DNA from: Chloroflexota bacterium
GTDB lineage: Bacteria > Chloroflexota > Chloroflexia > Chloroflexales > Kallotenuaceae
Length of the DNA stretch: 11,978 nt
Reading direction: 5' to 3'
NCBI GenBank assembly: GCA_019240175.1
Contig: JAFAYS010000018.1
Span: 1-11,978 of the forward strand
The translations under genes and the position numbers were made by a program. A model generated the notes under the pieces. The model was not told the origin of the DNA and made no database searches. It was given only the letters and a program-made list of their open reading frames with translations. Below are positions 10,534 through 11,978 of the stretch, one piece after another; within the stretch, counting starts at the first letter, position 1; every line of letters starts with the position of its first letter.

Positions 10534-11823
10534 TTATTCGTACCGCAGCGCCTGGATCGGATTCAGCCGTGCCGCGCGCAGTGCCGGATAGATACCAAAG
10601 AAGAGACCAACCGCCGCCGAGAAGCCGACCGCCAGCATCACGGCGCCCAGCGTCACGACCGGCGTGATGTACTCGGAGAACAGAAAGCCGACCAGGCTGG
10701 CCGTGCCGTAGCCAAGCAACAGCCCGATCAGACCGCCCATAATACTCATCACCAGCGCCTCGATCAGGAACTGGCGCAAAATATCGCGGCGTTTGGCCCC
10801 GACCGCCTTGCGCAGACCGATCTCTTTGGTGCGCTCCGTGACCGACACCAGCATAATATTCATCACGCCGATGCCGCCGACAAAGAGCGAGATCCCGGCG
10901 ATCGCGCCGAGGAAAACCGTCAGCGTGGTCGTCACGGTGTTGAACGTCGAAAGCAGCGAGGCCTGGCTAAAGACCGTGAAATCGTCGTCCTTGCCGCTAT
11001 CGTCGAGCTTGTGACGCCGCCGCATGAGCTGCTCGGTCTTTTCCTGTGCCAGGTCGATCGCCTCGGAGGTGCGCGCCTGCATCAGAATATTCGACACCCG
11101 ATAGCTGGCGGCGGTCGTCGCGCGTCCGCCGAACAAGGATTTATAACCGGTGTTGAGCGGTACATAGACCGCCGCGTCTTCGTTGCTGAGGCCGCCGGTC
11201 TTTTCCAGCACGCCGACAACCTTCATCGACTGGCCGTTGAGCCGCACGCTCTGCCCGATCGGATCGGAGGAGCCGAAGATATCTTCGCTGATGCCGCCGC
11301 CGAGCACGGCCACGTTGCGCGCGCCCGCGTCCATGTCCTCGGTAATAAACTGGCCACGCGCAACTTTCAGGTTGCGCACGATCGAGTACTCCGCCTGAAC
11401 GCCGGTCACCTGGACATCCTGGCTGATGTCGCCGCCGTCGATCTTGGCCGAGCCCTGAAACATCGGCGTCACATACTCAGCCTCGGGCACACTGCGGCGC
11501 ATCGCCTCGACGTCGTCGAGTGTCAGCTCACTGCTTGTGGATGGTGCCCCCGGCCCGCCCTGCTGCGCGCCGGGTACAATGTAGAGCAGATTCGTGCCGA
11601 TGCCTTCGACTTGAGCGGTGATCGCCTGCTGCGCGCCGTTGCCGATCGAGATCAGCGAGACCACCGACCACACGCCGATGATAATGCCAAGCATCGTGAG
11701 AAAGGTACGCAACTTATTCGAGCGCAGGCTTTCCAGCGCGATACGCACGCTTTCCCACACGCCCGTCGATAGATTGATTCGTGCCGCGCGCGGAGCGCTA
11801 CGCAGCTGTTCAGTTCGTGCCAT
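10534..11823 (-). CDS. MacB-like ABC transporter permease (MacB core domain plus FtsX domain)
   Basis: The 429-aa protein has a short N-terminal cytosolic part and TM1 at about 39-60 (FLTMLGIIIGVWSVVSLI). A large extracytoplasmic MacB core domain (about 65-300) includes ALTLDDVEAM-like and VLGGGISEDIFGSSDPIGQ segments. The FtsX module has TM2 at about 305-330 (IAGISLFVGGIGVMNIMLVSVTERTKEIGLRKAVGA), then TM3 and TM4, and ends PALRAARLNPIQALRYE, the standard family C-terminus. There is no fused ATPase, so it is the split form that pairs with the separate ATPase at 9665-10390. The upstream gene end (11851-11978) looks like the MacA-type adaptor, with a 27-nt gap. The three together should form a tripartite-like or two-component exporter; in an organism without a typical outer membrane channel the partner is unclear. 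Confidence 0.95.
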   Translation of the reverse strand: MARTEQLRSAPRAARINLSTGVWESVRIALESLRSNKLRTFLTMLGIIIGVWSVVSLISIGNGAQQAITAQVEGIGTNLLYIVPGAQQGGPGAPSTSSELTLDDVEAMRRSVPEAEYVTPMFQGSAKIDGGDISQDVQVTGVQAEYSIVRNLKVARGQFITEDMDAGARNVAVLGGGISEDIFGSSDPIGQSVRLNGQSMKVVGVLEKTGGLSNEDAAVYVPLNTGYKSLFGGRATTAASYRVSNILMQARTSEAIDLAQEKTEQLMRRRHKLDDSGKDDDFTVFSQASLLSTFNTVTTTLTVFLGAIAGISLFVGGIGVMNIMLVSVTERTKEIGLRKAVGAKRRDILRQFLIEALVMSIMGGLIGLLLGYGTASLVGFLFSEYITPVVTLGAVMLAVGFSAAVGLFFGIYPALRAARLNPIQALRYE

Positions 11824-11850
11824 ACGTCGCTCGCTTTGATAAAGCCCAGC

Positions 11851-11978
11851 TTATTGGACAGTCGAAGCCGAGCCGAGCACAGCAATTTCATCGCCTTCGT
11901 TCAAGCCGTCGACCACTTCCACCTCGACATCATTGCCCAGGCCGATGCGAATCTCGCGATCAGCAAACGTATCGCCCT
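11851..11978 (-). CDS. C-terminal end of a MacA/HlyD-type membrane fusion protein (partial)
   Basis: Reading the - strand from the right edge gives 41 codons and a TAA (complement of 11851-11853): GDTFADREIRIGLGNDVEVE, then VVDGLNEGDEIAVLGSASTVQ. The pattern 'R.I.IGL.ND..VEV..GL.EGDE..VLG' is the final beta-rich membrane-proximal domain of RND/MacA-type adaptors. No start codon lies in the window. It is first of the three visible export genes and ends 27 nt before the permease ATG, consistent with a MacA-permease-ATPase operon. Confidence 0.82.
   Translation of the reverse strand, partial: GDTFADREIRIGLGNDVEVEVVDGLNEGDEIAVLGSASTVQ

Overview
The window looks like a GC-rich chromosomal segment of a bacterium, most plausibly a member of the Chloroflexota. 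That placement is an inference from gene content and from the style of the intergenic repeats, with no marker gene to fix it. Three kinds of DNA are present: a core S-adenosylmethionine (SAM) metabolism operon on the + strand (about 455-6918), a more AT-rich accessory patch on the + strand (about 7171-8706), and a core block on the - strand holding a short-chain dehydrogenase and a MacAB-type export operon (8713-11978).

The window opens with the 3' end of an unidentified gene (1-218), followed by a block of dispersed intergenic repeats. A promoter with an extended -10 (455-483) then drives a complete SAM-I riboswitch (510-666) with a readable terminator/antiterminator switch (664-708). Behind it lie mtnA (methylthioribose-1-phosphate isomerase), a MetE-like protein that has lost its zinc cysteines, an adenosine kinase, an archaeal/Thermotoga-type S-adenosylhomocysteine hydrolase (ahcY), a small two-helix membrane protein and metK (SAM synthetase). 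Together these make SAM, hydrolyse the S-adenosylhomocysteine left after methyl transfer, pull the hydrolase forward by phosphorylating adenosine, and recycle methylthioribose. Hairpins follow ahcY (perfect 16-bp stem) and metK (perfect 15-bp stem built from 7-nt repeat units).

The accessory patch starts with a second repeat block that runs straight into the start codon of a small 133-aa gene. The last 74 bp of that gene are repeated 638 bp downstream with only three differences, all synonymous. Between the two copies sit two very small genes (77 and 78 aa) behind a near-consensus promoter whose predicted transcription start is the A of the first ATG, so their mRNA is probably leaderless. A small four-helix membrane protein follows.

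On the - strand are a classical SDR oxidoreductase with its own terminator, then an export operon transcribed right to left: the C-terminal end of a MacA-like adaptor, a MacB-like permease and its ATPase. A third copy of the repeat block, folded into a long hairpin, lies between permease and ATPase.

The observations most worth follow-up are the zinc-less MetE-like protein inside the SAM operon, the two-gene cassette flanked by a duplicated gene 3' end, and the composite repeat, whose hairpin shows a compensatory base-pair change between copies.
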